NCBI GenBank assembly: GCA_947463335.1
Contig: CANHRF010000055.1
Location: 1 to 6,841 of the forward strand
Origin: Actinomycetota bacterium
Lineage (GTDB): Bacteria > Actinomycetota > Actinomycetes > Nanopelagicales > Nanopelagicaceae
Reading direction: 5' to 3'
DNA length: 6,841 nucleotides
Program-made: the position numbers and the translations under genes
The notes under the pieces: generated by a model
Databases searched by the model: none
What the model saw: only the letters and a program-made list of their open reading frames with translations
What the model was told of the DNA's origin: nothing
Shown here: positions 1 to 6,815 of the stretch, one piece after another
How the letters are laid out: the number at the start of each line of letters is the position of its first letter
Numbering within the stretch: position 1 is the stretch's first letter

Positions 1-36
1 GACAAGTGCGCGGCGAATCGGTTTACGTTCTGCCAT
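1..36 (-). CDS. purH: PurH (bifunctional AICAR formyltransferase / IMP cyclohydrolase), N-terminal 12 codons only
   Basis: The minus-strand ATG at 36-34 opens a frame reading MAERKPIRRALV, which runs off the window edge. This matches the usual start of PurH, where a short basic lead precedes the IRRALxSVYDK strand of the IMP cyclohydrolase (MGS-like) domain. PurH catalyses the last two steps of IMP synthesis: formylation of AICAR with 10-formyl-THF, then ring closure. A good Shine-Dalgarno, GAGG (forward 42-45), lies 5 nt before the ATG. The start shares one base with the purN stop (TGATG), so translational coupling is likely. The identity rests on 12 residues plus the purN-purH neighbourhood that is standard in Actinobacteria; none of the catalytic residues are in the window. 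Confidence 0.88.
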   Translation of the reverse strand, partial: MAERKPIRRALV

Positions 37-608
37 CAGGACCTCACGAGATTAGTTAGAAGTTGCTGCAGCGTTGCAACATAAAGACGTCGTTCGACTA
101 TCTTAATGCGCTCGTGCAGCGTTTCTTCTGTATCGGTTGCTTGAATTTCCACTGTTTCTTGGGCGATGATTTCGCCAGTATCAACGCCGCTATCAACCCA
201 ATGAATTGTTGTTCCGGTATGGGTCGCACCTGCCGCTAGCGCATCGCGAACCGCGTGGGCACCTGGAAAGAGTGGCAGAAGCGCAGGATGGCTATTTACG
301 ATTCGAAAGTTAGCGACGCATTCGCTAGATAAAATTCGCATAAATCCAGCGCTGACTACCAAATCTGGTTTAAGTGAATTTAACTTAGCAAATAGATCTC
401 GGTCCCAGTTTTGACGATCTGACTGCATCGGAATAAGAAAACTTTCAATCTCGGCAAGAGTCGCACGTGCAATTACATTGGCTTCTGGTTGATCACAAAT
501 TAAGCCAACTATTTGCGCGTCCAGAACGCCATTATTTACCGCATCGATAACCGATTGCGCGATTGATCCATTGCCTGAAGCAAGCAGAACTAGGCGCGCT
601 TTACTCAT
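36..608 (-). CDS. purN: Phosphoribosylglycinamide formyltransferase (GAR transformylase, PurN)
   Basis: A 190-aa cytosolic enzyme that transfers a formyl group from 10-formyl-THF to GAR, the third step of purine synthesis. The N-terminal strand and phosphate loop LLASGNGS are at residues 8-15, and VVSAGFMRIL, typical of the family, is at 84-93. The catalytic Asn105 and His107 sit in VNSHPALLPLFPGAH, and the folate-site Asp143 in SGVDTGEI; these correspond to E. coli N106, H108 and D144. The C-terminus EETLHERIKIVERRL also matches actinobacterial PurN. The frame is open up to 698, but the upstream 30 codons overlap perM and lack family similarity. I chose the ATG at 608 because it places MSKARLVLLASGNG directly at the first beta strand and forms an ATGA overlap with the perM stop. 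There is no clear Shine-Dalgarno, so coupling to perM probably drives initiation. Length is normal for the family and all key residues are present. Confidence 0.96.
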   Translation of the reverse strand: MSKARLVLLASGNGSIAQSVIDAVNNGVLDAQIVGLICDQPEANVIARATLAEIESFLIPMQSDRQNWDRDLFAKLNSLKPDLVVSAGFMRILSSECVANFRIVNSHPALLPLFPGAHAVRDALAAGATHTGTTIHWVDSGVDTGEIIAQETVEIQATDTEETLHERIKIVERRLYVATLQQLLTNLVRS

Positions 609-1681
609 CGCCGCGACCGCAACTTGATCTGCGGAATCAGAACTAATGCTGCGACACCTATCGCGATTTCCAGGACGAGAGATAGCGTTAACTTCCAAAT
701 AGAAACACCAACTGCGCTCATTGCTTGGGTCATCAACGAACCGCTAGCGAGATAGGAAAGTGCAGCTATTGAAATTGTAATCAAAGCTATTGATTGAATT
801 AGCGCCCGTGAAGTTGAAGTCAGCGCCCAAGCGGCCATCAACGCCCCAACTGCGATTACTACGACTACACCAAGTAGCGCCCATTTCGATGATGAAGTTG
901 GGAGCACCGCCAAAAGTGGAAGTGCCGGAATCTCACCAAGGCGGTGAGTAAGCGGTGAAACGAGAGTTCCCGCGCCAACTGCAAATCCTGTTCCGGTGAA
1001 ATATGCAAGGACTGATACCGCCAAATTTGGTAGGTAGAAGAGATTTAAGGCAAATAATAAAATCCCTCCAAAAATCCCTGGCTGCAAAACTATTGAGATA
1101 TTTTTAAAGGTAGAAATATTTATAAAGATCGCGATTGCTAGGAAGATAAATGAGAGCCCCAGAAGGATCGCCAGCACACGACTTGCATAACTCACCGCCT
1201 GAGACATTCTTAAACGCGAACCTGCAGTTAGGGATGCTAAATAAGCAATTAGAAATGAAAAGACGGGTGCCAAATACCACTGGGCAGATACGTTAGGTGA
1301 TCTGCTGGCCAAGGCAAGGAGCGTAACGATCAACGCATATTGAGATGCAAAGATGGAACGAACAGTTGCGATATTGTGAAAATCTCCGTGTAACTTCGAA
1401 AGTGCCCGCCCAAAACCACTGCGCAATGCAAAGAAAGGTAACAACATTGCGCCAATCGGCAGATAAGAGAGATATCCAGTTGCTGTGCCATTTAAGAAAA
1501 ATGGAATGTGGTGTGAACCGAGCCATAACCAAATCGCTGCACGTATTGGATCTGAGGTATTGCCAGTTGCGCTACCTGCCGTAGCCCACGCAATCAGCGC
1601 GATAAAAGCCAACGGCAGAAGCAGTATTGCAACGGTGCGAAAAACTTGTGCAAACGAGACCGCAAGGACGCGTTGCAACAT
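605..1681 (-). CDS. perM: DUF6350 family polytopic membrane protein (PerM-like)
   Basis: A 358-aa, very hydrophobic protein with about nine or ten predicted membrane segments: near residues 16-36, 71-88, 109-126, 134-153, 168-189, 198-217, 220-240, 267-287, 294-314 and 328-350. Two stretches look diagnostic of the DUF6350 family: LPIGAMLLPFFALR (74-87) and NLFYLPNLAVSVLAYFTGTG (213-232) continuing into FAVGAGTLVSP (233-243). The mycobacterial member, PerM, is reported to be needed for cell division and persistence under stress; it likewise lies upstream of purN and purH. No catalytic motif is visible, so the biochemical role here is unknown and the PerM name is by family and synteny. The ATG lies 8 nt after the sucD stop without a strong Shine-Dalgarno, and the gene ends in an ATGA overlap with purN. 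It is locally more AT-rich than its neighbours, around 1080-1130 in particular, which fits its Ile/Phe/Lys codons rather than transfer. Confidence 0.85.
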   Translation of the reverse strand: MLQRVLAVSFAQVFRTVAILLLPLAFIALIAWATAGSATGNTSDPIRAAIWLWLGSHHIPFFLNGTATGYLSYLPIGAMLLPFFALRSGFGRALSKLHGDFHNIATVRSIFASQYALIVTLLALASRSPNVSAQWYLAPVFSFLIAYLASLTAGSRLRMSQAVSYASRVLAILLGLSFIFLAIAIFINISTFKNISIVLQPGIFGGILLFALNLFYLPNLAVSVLAYFTGTGFAVGAGTLVSPLTHRLGEIPALPLLAVLPTSSSKWALLGVVVVIAVGALMAAWALTSTSRALIQSIALITISIAALSYLASGSLMTQAMSAVGVSIWKLTLSLVLEIAIGVAALVLIPQIKLRSRR

Positions 1682-1689
1682 TGACTAGC

Positions 1690-2571
1690 TCAGCGACCGA
1701 GTATGGCGCGCATTAAGCGCGCTGTTTCACTTGGAGTTTGTCCTACCTTCACACCCGCTGCTTCAAGCGCATCTTTCTTCGCTTGTGCGGTTCCGGAAGA
1801 ACCTGAAACTATCGCGCCTGCGTGGCCCATAGTTTTACCTTCTGGTGCGGTAAATCCTGCGACATATCCAACAACTGGTTTGGTGACATATTCAGCGATA
1901 AATGCGGCGGCGCGTTCTTCTGCATCTCCGCCGATCTCACCGATCATAACTATTGCAGTTGTCTCTGGGTCATCTTGGAAAGCCTTTAAACAATCGATAT
2001 GTGTTGTGCCAATTACTGGATCTCCACCGATTCCGACAGCTGTCGAGAATCCGATATCGCGAAGTTCGTACATCATCTGATAGGTAAGAGTTCCAGATTT
2101 TGAAACTAAACCAATTGGTCCCCGCTTTGTAATATCAGCAGGAATAATTCCCACATTTGATTGCTCTGGGCTAATTAGTCCGGGGCAGTTAGGGCCGATG
2201 ATTTGAGTCGTTCCCTTTTGTAGCGAGTAAGCATAGAAGTAAGCCGAATCGTGAACCGGAATTCCTTCGGTGATAACAACGACTAGCGGCATCTTGGCAT
2301 CGATTGCATCAATTACCGCAGCTTTAGCAAATTTTGGCGGAACGAAGACAACAGAAACATTTGCACCTGTTGCGGCGATCGCCTCAGCAACTGTATTGAA
2401 AACCGGAAGTTGGTGGCCATCAATTTCAACGGATTGTCCACCTTTGCCAGGTGTAACGCCTCCTACAACCTTGGTGCCTGATGCCAACATGCGGCGAGTG
2501 TGCTTAGTACCTTCAGAGCCGGTCATTCCTTGGACAATTACTTTGCTTGCTGAATTAATAAAGATAGACAT
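1690..2571 (-). CDS. sucD: Succinyl-CoA synthetase (ADP/GDP-forming), alpha subunit
   Basis: A 293-aa subunit of the TCA-cycle enzyme that interconverts succinyl-CoA and succinate with substrate-level phosphorylation. The N-terminal CoA-binding Rossmann domain begins with [15 protein letters not shown] (11-25) and GGVTPGKGG (37-45). The ligase half carries IGPNCPG (125-131), SKSGTLTYQ (158-166) and GIGGDPVIG (180-188). The phosphorylated active-site histidine is His250 in GHAGAIVSG (249-257), equivalent to His246 of the E. coli enzyme. Length is typical and the protein looks intact. The ATG shares one base with the sucC stop (TAATG), giving the tight coupling expected for subunits made in equal amounts. 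There is no strong Shine-Dalgarno upstream. Whether ADP or GDP is preferred cannot be read from this subunit. Confidence 0.98.
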   Translation of the reverse strand: MSIFINSASKVIVQGMTGSEGTKHTRRMLASGTKVVGGVTPGKGGQSVEIDGHQLPVFNTVAEAIAATGANVSVVFVPPKFAKAAVIDAIDAKMPLVVVITEGIPVHDSAYFYAYSLQKGTTQIIGPNCPGLISPEQSNVGIIPADITKRGPIGLVSKSGTLTYQMMYELRDIGFSTAVGIGGDPVIGTTHIDCLKAFQDDPETTAIVMIGEIGGDAEERAAAFIAEYVTKPVVGYVAGFTAPEGKTMGHAGAIVSGSSGTAQAKKDALEAAGVKVGQTPSETARLMRAILGR

Positions 2572-3737
2572 TACTTAGCCGCCAATTCTGCAGCGCGTGA
2601 TGCTGCCCCATCCATAGTTTCTGCTTGCTCAACCAAAGGATGGTTTGCTGCAGTGAGAATCGCTCGTCCTTCTAGGACGTTATTGCCATCTAAGCGCACA
2701 ACGATCGGCTTTGTCGCCTTTGCGCCAAGTAATTCAAGTGCTTGAACAATGCCATTTGCAACGGCATCACAAGCGGTGATTCCACCGAAGACATTTACAA
2801 AAACGCTCTTCACATCTGGATCTCCCAAGATGATAGAAAGTCCATCAGCCATTACTTGTGCTGATGCTCCGCCACCAATATCAAGGAAGTTAGCTGGGCG
2901 CATTCCGCCAAATTTTTCACCGGCGTATGCAACAACATCTAGCGTTGACATAACTAGCCCTGCGCCATTGCCGATAATTCCAACCTGGCCATTCTCAAGC
3001 TTTACGTAGTTCAAGCCCTTCTCTTTCGCAGCGGCTTCTAAAGCATTTGCAGATGCGTGATCTACAAGAGCTGCGTGACCTGGTTGGCGAAATTCAGCGT
3101 TCTCATCAAGTGTCACTTTGCCGTCAAGGGCGATGATGCGGCCATCTTCAGTCTTTACAAGTGGATTAACCTCGACCAGCGTTGCATCTTCGGATTGGAA
3201 AGTCTCCCAAAGTTTGACCAGAACATCAGCGACTTGACCTGAAATATCTGCCGGGAACTTTGCTTGTTCAATAATCTCTTTTGCTTTTGCTGGCGAGATT
3301 CCGTCTACTGCAGTTACTGGAACTTTGGCTAACTTCTCTGGCGCAGTGTGTGCGACTTCTTCAATATCCATACCACCAGCAACAGATGCCATTACTAAGA
3401 ATGTGCGGTTTGAGCGATCTAAAAGAATTGAGATGTAGTACTCGTCAACAATTGGCGCTGCTTGCGCGATCATCACTTGATGAACTGTGTGGCCTTTAAT
3501 ATCCATTCCGAGAATTGCTCCAGCTTTTGCTTTTGCATCATCGGCATCGACGGCTAGTTTTACTCCGCCGGCTTTTCCGCGACCGCCAACTTTTACCTGG
3601 GCCTTTACAACAACCTTTCCACCCATTGCAGATGCAGCTTTGAAAGCCTCATCATCGGTAGTTGCTACTGCGCCGGCGAGAACAGGAACGCCATGCTTTT
3701 CAAAGAGGTCACGTGCTTGGTATTCAAAGAGATCCAC
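2571..3737 (-). CDS. sucC: Succinyl-CoA synthetase (ADP/GDP-forming), beta subunit
   Basis: A 388-aa partner of SucD, the same length as the E. coli protein. It supplies the nucleotide-binding ATP-grasp fold and the succinate-side ligase domain. The start [19 protein letters not shown] is canonical. Nucleotide-binding residues include Lys45 in VVVKAQV and the loop [10 protein letters not shown] (51-60). Metal-binding residues lie in EVNPLV (189-194, Asn191) and [14 protein letters not shown] (204-217, Asp205). The C-terminal domain has GNGAGL (256-261), NFLDIGGGA (283-291), VNVFGGIT (314-321) and VRLDGNN (347-353). The start is GTG, not ATG: an in-frame TAG 9 nt upstream (3744-3746) excludes any longer form, and the family N-terminus begins exactly there. 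Only a weak GGTAG-like Shine-Dalgarno precedes it. It is the first gene of the likely sucCD-perM-purN-purH operon, 77 bp after pcrA. Confidence 0.98.
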   Translation of the reverse strand: MDLFEYQARDLFEKHGVPVLAGAVATTDDEAFKAASAMGGKVVVKAQVKVGGRGKAGGVKLAVDADDAKAKAGAILGMDIKGHTVHQVMIAQAAPIVDEYYISILLDRSNRTFLVMASVAGGMDIEEVAHTAPEKLAKVPVTAVDGISPAKAKEIIEQAKFPADISGQVADVLVKLWETFQSEDATLVEVNPLVKTEDGRIIALDGKVTLDENAEFRQPGHAALVDHASANALEAAAKEKGLNYVKLENGQVGIIGNGAGLVMSTLDVVAYAGEKFGGMRPANFLDIGGGASAQVMADGLSIILGDPDVKSVFVNVFGGITACDAVANGIVQALELLGAKATKPIVVRLDGNNVLEGRAILTAANHPLVEQAETMDGAASRAAELAAK

Positions 3738-3760
3738 AGATAACTACCATTTCGTCGATT

Positions 3761-3783
3761 ACTAGCTCTTCTTCTGCGCTAGT
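3761..3783. repeat. Perfect 6-bp inverted repeat (ACTAGC - 11 nt - GCTAGT) in the sucC leader
   Basis: ACTAGC at 3761-3766 and GCTAGT at 3778-3783 are exact reverse complements, separated by 11 nt. Their centre is about 35 bp upstream of the sucC GTG. There is no U-run on either side, so a terminator is unlikely. It could be an operator for a dimeric regulator (17 bp between arm centres) or a weak leader hairpin. A 6-bp match of this kind can also arise by chance in 77 bp, so the function is unproven. Confidence 0.35.
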
Positions 3784-3794
3784 GGATAGGGGTA

Positions 3795-3800
3795 ATCCTA
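3795..3800 (-). promoter_or_regulatory. sucC: Possible -10 element of a sucC operon promoter
   Basis: On the minus strand this reads TAGGAT, which fits the actinobacterial TAnnnT -10 consensus and is the only such hexamer I see in the gap. Transcription would start near 3787-3788, giving a leader of about 50 nt containing the inverted repeat. The hexamers 16-19 bp upstream, inside the end of pcrA, resemble TTGACA poorly. Confidence is therefore low. Confidence 0.28.
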
Positions 3801-3814
3801 AGCCTTGGCGCAGG

Positions 3815-6061
3815 CTACAGAACCACTACGGGCGCGTAGCGAAGGAGCAATCTCTTATCGCCGTATTCGCCAAAGTTGATCGTCGCCTCTGATTTATCGC
3901 CTTCTCCCGCGATCGCAACGACTGTGCCCAGTCCGAATGTGTCATGTGACACACGCTGTCCAACTTCGAGAGCCATCGCTGACGATTTCTTTCCGGTTGC
4001 ACGAGGTGGCGCAGTCGTGGCAACTCGTGATCTGCGGATTGCAGAACTTCCGGATGAAGATTTGGAACGAGAATCGTTCTTCCATTCGATTAACTCCGAT
4101 GGAATCTCATCTAAGAAACGAGAGCCGGGATTGTATTTTGGCGTTCCAAAAGTTAAACGATATTCAGCCCGAGAGATATAGAGACGCTTCTCCGCACGAG
4201 TTAAACCAACATATGCCAAGCGCCGTTCTTCTTCGATCTCTTTTGGATCATCCAAAGTGCGGGCATGCGGAAAGATTCCATCTTCCATTCCAGTGAGAAA
4301 TACCGTCGGGAACTCAAGGCCCTTCGCGGTATGCAAAGTCATTAAGGTGACAACTCCCCCGTGATCTTCGCCATCAGGTATCTCATCAGCATCTGCAACG
4401 AGTGAAACTTTCTCTAAGAATCCAGAGAGTGAAATCTCTTCATCTTCGCCGAGCTCTTCAAAGGGGCGCTCTTCATATTCCATAGAAGCCGAGACGAGTT
4501 CCTTTAAGTTTTCAACCCGCACTTCATCTTGGGGATCAGTACTTGCTTCGAGTTCAGTCAGCAGCCCAGATTGCTCAAGGACTGCTTCAATAATCACCGA
4601 TGGCTTAGTTTTCGCTTCGACTAAGACAGCAAGTGCGGTCAACATTGAAGTAAATTGCATAATTGATTGCGCAGCCTTATTTGGTACAGCTGTCGCTTCT
4701 GGAACTCGCAGGAGCGCGTGCCAGAAGGAGATGCCTTGCATATCTCCAAAAATTTCTACTTCTTCTATCGCGCGATCACCTATGCCGCGCTTAGGAAAGT
4801 TGATGATTCGACGAAGAGAGACTTCATCGTTGGGATTGGCCAACACTCGCAAATAAGCCAGCAGATCTTTAACTTCCTTGCGCTCGTAAAAGCGCAAGCC
4901 CCCGACGACTTTATATGGAATCGCAGCGCGCATAAAGATCTCTTCAAAGATACGGGATTGGGCATTTGTACGATAAAAAACTGCAGTATCGCCTGGATTT
5001 GAGTGGCCCATATCTTGCAATGAACGAATCTCACTTCTAACAAATTCTGCCTCATCATATTCAGATTCAGCGACATATCCGACTAGTGGAGAACCGGAAC
5101 CAGCATCTGACCATAGGTTCTTCTCTTTGCGCGATTCATTTTGAGTAATCACCGCGTTGGCGGCGTTGAGAATATTCTGAGTGGATCGGTAATTCTGCTC
5201 GAGTAAGACTGTTGCGGCGTTGGGATAATCAACCTCAAATTGGAGAATATTGCGGATAGTTGCACCACGGAAACCGTAGATTGATTGGTCAGCATCACCA
5301 ACCACACAGAGTTCGGCCAACGGGAAACCATCACCCTCTGTGCCAGTTAGCTCTTTAACCAACATGTATTGCGCGTGGTTTGTATCTTGATACTCATCGA
5401 CCAAGATGTGGCGAAAGCGCGATCTAAAGCGGGCCTTGGCTTCTGGAAATTGCTGCAATACCTGCACCGTCTTCATGATTAGATCATCAAAATCTAGCGC
5501 GTTGGCTTGCTGCAAGCGCTTCTCGTAAAGGGTGTAAACATCGGCGACGATAGTTTCAAATTGATTCTGTGCCGCTGAAAGATACTGGTACGGAGTTTGA
5601 AGCTCATTTTTCGCATTAGAGATTAGCGCTTGAAATTGTCGAGGCGGATATCTCTTCGGATCAAGATTAAGCGTCTCCATTACTCGCGAAATCAACTTCT
5701 GCGAATCTGCAGAATCGTAAATACTAAATGCGCTGTTGTAACCCAGACGCTCTATCTCTTGGCGCAACATTCGCACACAAGCAGAGTGGAAGGTGGAAAC
5801 CCACATTGACTTTGCAATCGGACCGACGAGTTCAGTCACTCGCTCTTTCATTTCGCCAGCTGCCTTATTTGTAAATGTGATCGCCAATATTTCGTACGGA
5901 CGCACTCCCCGCGCCGCCATTAGATAGGAAATGCGCCGCGTTAAAACGCGAGTCTTGCCCGATCCTGCACCAGCGACGACTAAGAGAGGTGCACCTTCGT
6001 GGATTACAGCTTTCTGCTGCTGCGGATTGAGCCCAGCAAGCAGCGCATCTGTATCGACCAT
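3815..6061 (-). CDS. pcrA: ATP-dependent DNA helicase PcrA/UvrD1 (superfamily 1A, 3'-5')
   Basis: A 748-aa helicase that unwinds DNA in nucleotide excision repair and removes recombinase filaments or stalled complexes. All SF1A motifs are present in order: Q motif LNPQQQKAV (11-19), Walker A GAGSGKT (31-37), Ia ITFTNKAAGEM (61-71), Ib STFHS (89-93), II VDEYQDTN (221-228), III VVGDADQSIYGFRGA (253-267), IV EQNYRST (288-294), V LMTLHTAKGLEFPTVFL (573-589) and VI RRLAYVGLTRAEKRL (613-627). After a Ser/Arg-rich linker (about 660-695), a C-terminal Tudor-like domain starts at GQRVSHDTFGLGTVV (701-715), as in PcrA/UvrD proteins that contact RNA polymerase. The frame is open to 6202, but that extension overlaps the divergent gene. 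I chose the ATG at 6061 because the Q motif follows within 11 residues and a TAGACT -10 lies 7 nt upstream, as in a leaderless mRNA. An ATG at 6091 (ten codons more) is the alternative. Confidence 0.96.
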   Translation of the reverse strand: MVDTDALLAGLNPQQQKAVIHEGAPLLVVAGAGSGKTRVLTRRISYLMAARGVRPYEILAITFTNKAAGEMKERVTELVGPIAKSMWVSTFHSACVRMLRQEIERLGYNSAFSIYDSADSQKLISRVMETLNLDPKRYPPRQFQALISNAKNELQTPYQYLSAAQNQFETIVADVYTLYEKRLQQANALDFDDLIMKTVQVLQQFPEAKARFRSRFRHILVDEYQDTNHAQYMLVKELTGTEGDGFPLAELCVVGDADQSIYGFRGATIRNILQFEVDYPNAATVLLEQNYRSTQNILNAANAVITQNESRKEKNLWSDAGSGSPLVGYVAESEYDEAEFVRSEIRSLQDMGHSNPGDTAVFYRTNAQSRIFEEIFMRAAIPYKVVGGLRFYERKEVKDLLAYLRVLANPNDEVSLRRIINFPKRGIGDRAIEEVEIFGDMQGISFWHALLRVPEATAVPNKAAQSIMQFTSMLTALAVLVEAKTKPSVIIEAVLEQSGLLTELEASTDPQDEVRVENLKELVSASMEYEERPFEELGEDEEISLSGFLEKVSLVADADEIPDGEDHGGVVTLMTLHTAKGLEFPTVFLTGMEDGIFPHARTLDDPKEIEEERRLAYVGLTRAEKRLYISRAEYRLTFGTPKYNPGSRFLDEIPSELIEWKNDSRSKSSSGSSAIRRSRVATTAPPRATGKKSSAMALEVGQRVSHDTFGLGTVVAIAGEGDKSEATINFGEYGDKRLLLRYAPVVVL

Positions 6062-6081
6062 GGCGGGGAGTCTATTAGGCT
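6054..6081 (+). promoter_or_regulatory. Putative promoter for leaderless transcription of the LmbE-type gene
   Basis: TCGACC (6054-6059, four of six matches to TTGACA), a 16-bp spacer and TAGGCT (6076-6081, TAnnnT) are followed by 8 nt and the ATG at 6090. A transcription start at or next to that A would be leaderless, and no good Shine-Dalgarno is present. The -35 overlaps the first codons of pcrA, and its -10 is one base from the -10 proposed for pcrA. This is pattern matching only. Confidence 0.42.
6069..6074 (-). promoter_or_regulatory. pcrA: Putative -10 element for leaderless pcrA transcription
   Basis: The minus strand reads TAGACT, matching TAnnnT, followed by 7 nt and then the pcrA ATG at 6061. 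Transcription starting at the A of that ATG would give a leaderless mRNA, a common arrangement in Actinobacteria. It is consistent with the lack of a Shine-Dalgarno; the bases just upstream are C-rich. No convincing -35 hexamer lies 16-19 bp further upstream. Confidence 0.42.
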
Positions 6082-6089
6082 TGACTGTC

Positions 6090-6815
6090 ATGGAGCCGCT
6101 ACCGAATTCTGAAATCAAACGCGTACTAGTAATCAATGCCCATCCCGATGACTCCGACTTTGGGGCATCCGGAACCATTGCGCAATGGGTTAAGGCTGGC
6201 ATTGAGGTGGCTTATGTCTTCTGCACAAATGGTGACCAAGGCGGCGAAGAGTCTGGCTTTACTAAAGAAGAGATGCCTGCGATCCGTCAGCGCGAACAAC
6301 GTGAAGCTGGTGCGGCTATCGGCGTTACTGACATTACCTTCTTAAATTATGTTGATGGCCACCTTGAACCAACAATCGCTCTTCGCAAAGATATTGTTCG
6401 CCGGATTCGAATCAGCAGACCAGATCGCATGGTCTGTCAGTCGCCAGAACGTAATTGGGACCGCATAGGTGCCAGCCATCCTGATCACTTAGCAGCAGGA
6501 GAAGCAGCAATTCAAGCGGTCTATCCAGATGCACGTAATCCATTTGCCTTTACCGATTTACTTGATAACGAAGGCTTACAGCCGCATCGCGTTAAAGAAG
6601 TTTGGATGATGGGCTTTGCAGAACCTGATCATTGGGTAGATATCACCGATACCTTTGATCTAAAGATGAAAGCGTTGCACGCGCATGCATCACAAACTGC
6701 ACATAATAAAGAGTTAGAGAATATGGTCCGCGAGTGGGGCTATCGCAACGCTGGAATTGGTGGTTTGCCAAATGGTCGAATCGCGGAAGCTTTTAAGATC
6801 GTTAATACAAATTAA
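6090..6815 (+). CDS. LmbE/PIG-L family zinc-dependent N-acetyl-sugar deacetylase
   Basis: A 241-aa soluble protein with the LmbE-like fold. The zinc and catalytic motif AHPDD is at residues 17-21 (His18 and Asp21 as predicted zinc ligands, Asp20 as general base). The third ligand is His133 in ASHPDH (128-133). These correspond to H13, D16 and H147 of mycothiol-pathway MshB. FCTNGDQGG (44-52) and the conserved C-terminal pattern DITDTFDLKMKALHAHASQ (184-202) also fit the family. Members remove acetyl or acyl groups from N-acetylglucosamine-type conjugates. Actinobacterial candidates are MshB, Mca and several uncharacterised paralogues. At 241 aa this is shorter than typical MshB or Mca (about 290-300 aa), so I do not assign either name and the substrate is unknown. 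The frame is open from 5931, but that stretch is antisense to pcrA. The ATG at 6090 puts the first beta strand (RVLVINAHPDD) at residue 11 as usual. There is no signal peptide. It diverges from pcrA. Confidence 0.88.
   Translation: MEPLPNSEIKRVLVINAHPDDSDFGASGTIAQWVKAGIEVAYVFCTNGDQGGEESGFTKEEMPAIRQREQREAGAAIGVTDITFLNYVDGHLEPTIALRKDIVRRIRISRPDRMVCQSPERNWDRIGASHPDHLAAGEAAIQAVYPDARNPFAFTDLLDNEGLQPHRVKEVWMMGFAEPDHWVDITDTFDLKMKALHAHASQTAHNKELENMVREWGYRNAGIGGLPNGRIAEAFKIVNTN

Larger units (their letters stand above)
3738..3814 (-). other. pcrA-sucC intergenic region / putative sucC leader
   Basis: This 77-bp gap is the only sizeable non-coding stretch inside the minus-strand gene series. It holds a TAGGAT hexamer and a perfect inverted repeat (both listed separately). 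No strong stem followed by a U-run is visible after the pcrA stop, so I see no intrinsic terminator, and read-through from pcrA into sucC is possible. A promoter for the sucC operon is nevertheless expected here or in the end of pcrA. Confidence 0.6.

Noticed and set aside
609..698. Thirty-codon N-terminal extension of purN
   Set aside because: It lies antiphase over the end of perM, is polar with no PurN similarity, and the ATG at 608 gives the canonical first strand and an ATGA overlap.
1080..1130. AT-rich patch as a sign of inserted foreign DNA
   Set aside because: It sits inside a continuous perM frame in a transmembrane region rich in Ile, Phe, Asn and Lys codons; there are no flanking repeats or breaks.
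1703..2080. Open plus-strand frame opposite sucD, with similar ones at 2270-2578, 2749-3009 and 3487-3765
   Set aside because: These are Ala/Pro/Ser/Thr-rich shadows of well-conserved genes, with no recognisable motifs and no supporting start signals.
3797..3814. Imperfect hairpin CCTGCGCC/GGCTTAGG just after the pcrA stop as a terminator
   Set aside because: The pairing needs a wobble and a mismatch, leaves a loop of only about 2 nt, and no U-run follows.
5931..6089. Fifty-three-codon N-terminal extension of the LmbE-type gene
   Set aside because: It is the complement of pcrA's Walker A and N-terminal region; LmbE proteins begin within about 10-15 residues of the AHPDD strand.
6092..6202. 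Long N-terminal extension of pcrA (start at 6202)
   Set aside because: It runs antisense through the conserved AHPDD-encoding part of the deacetylase and has no helicase similarity.
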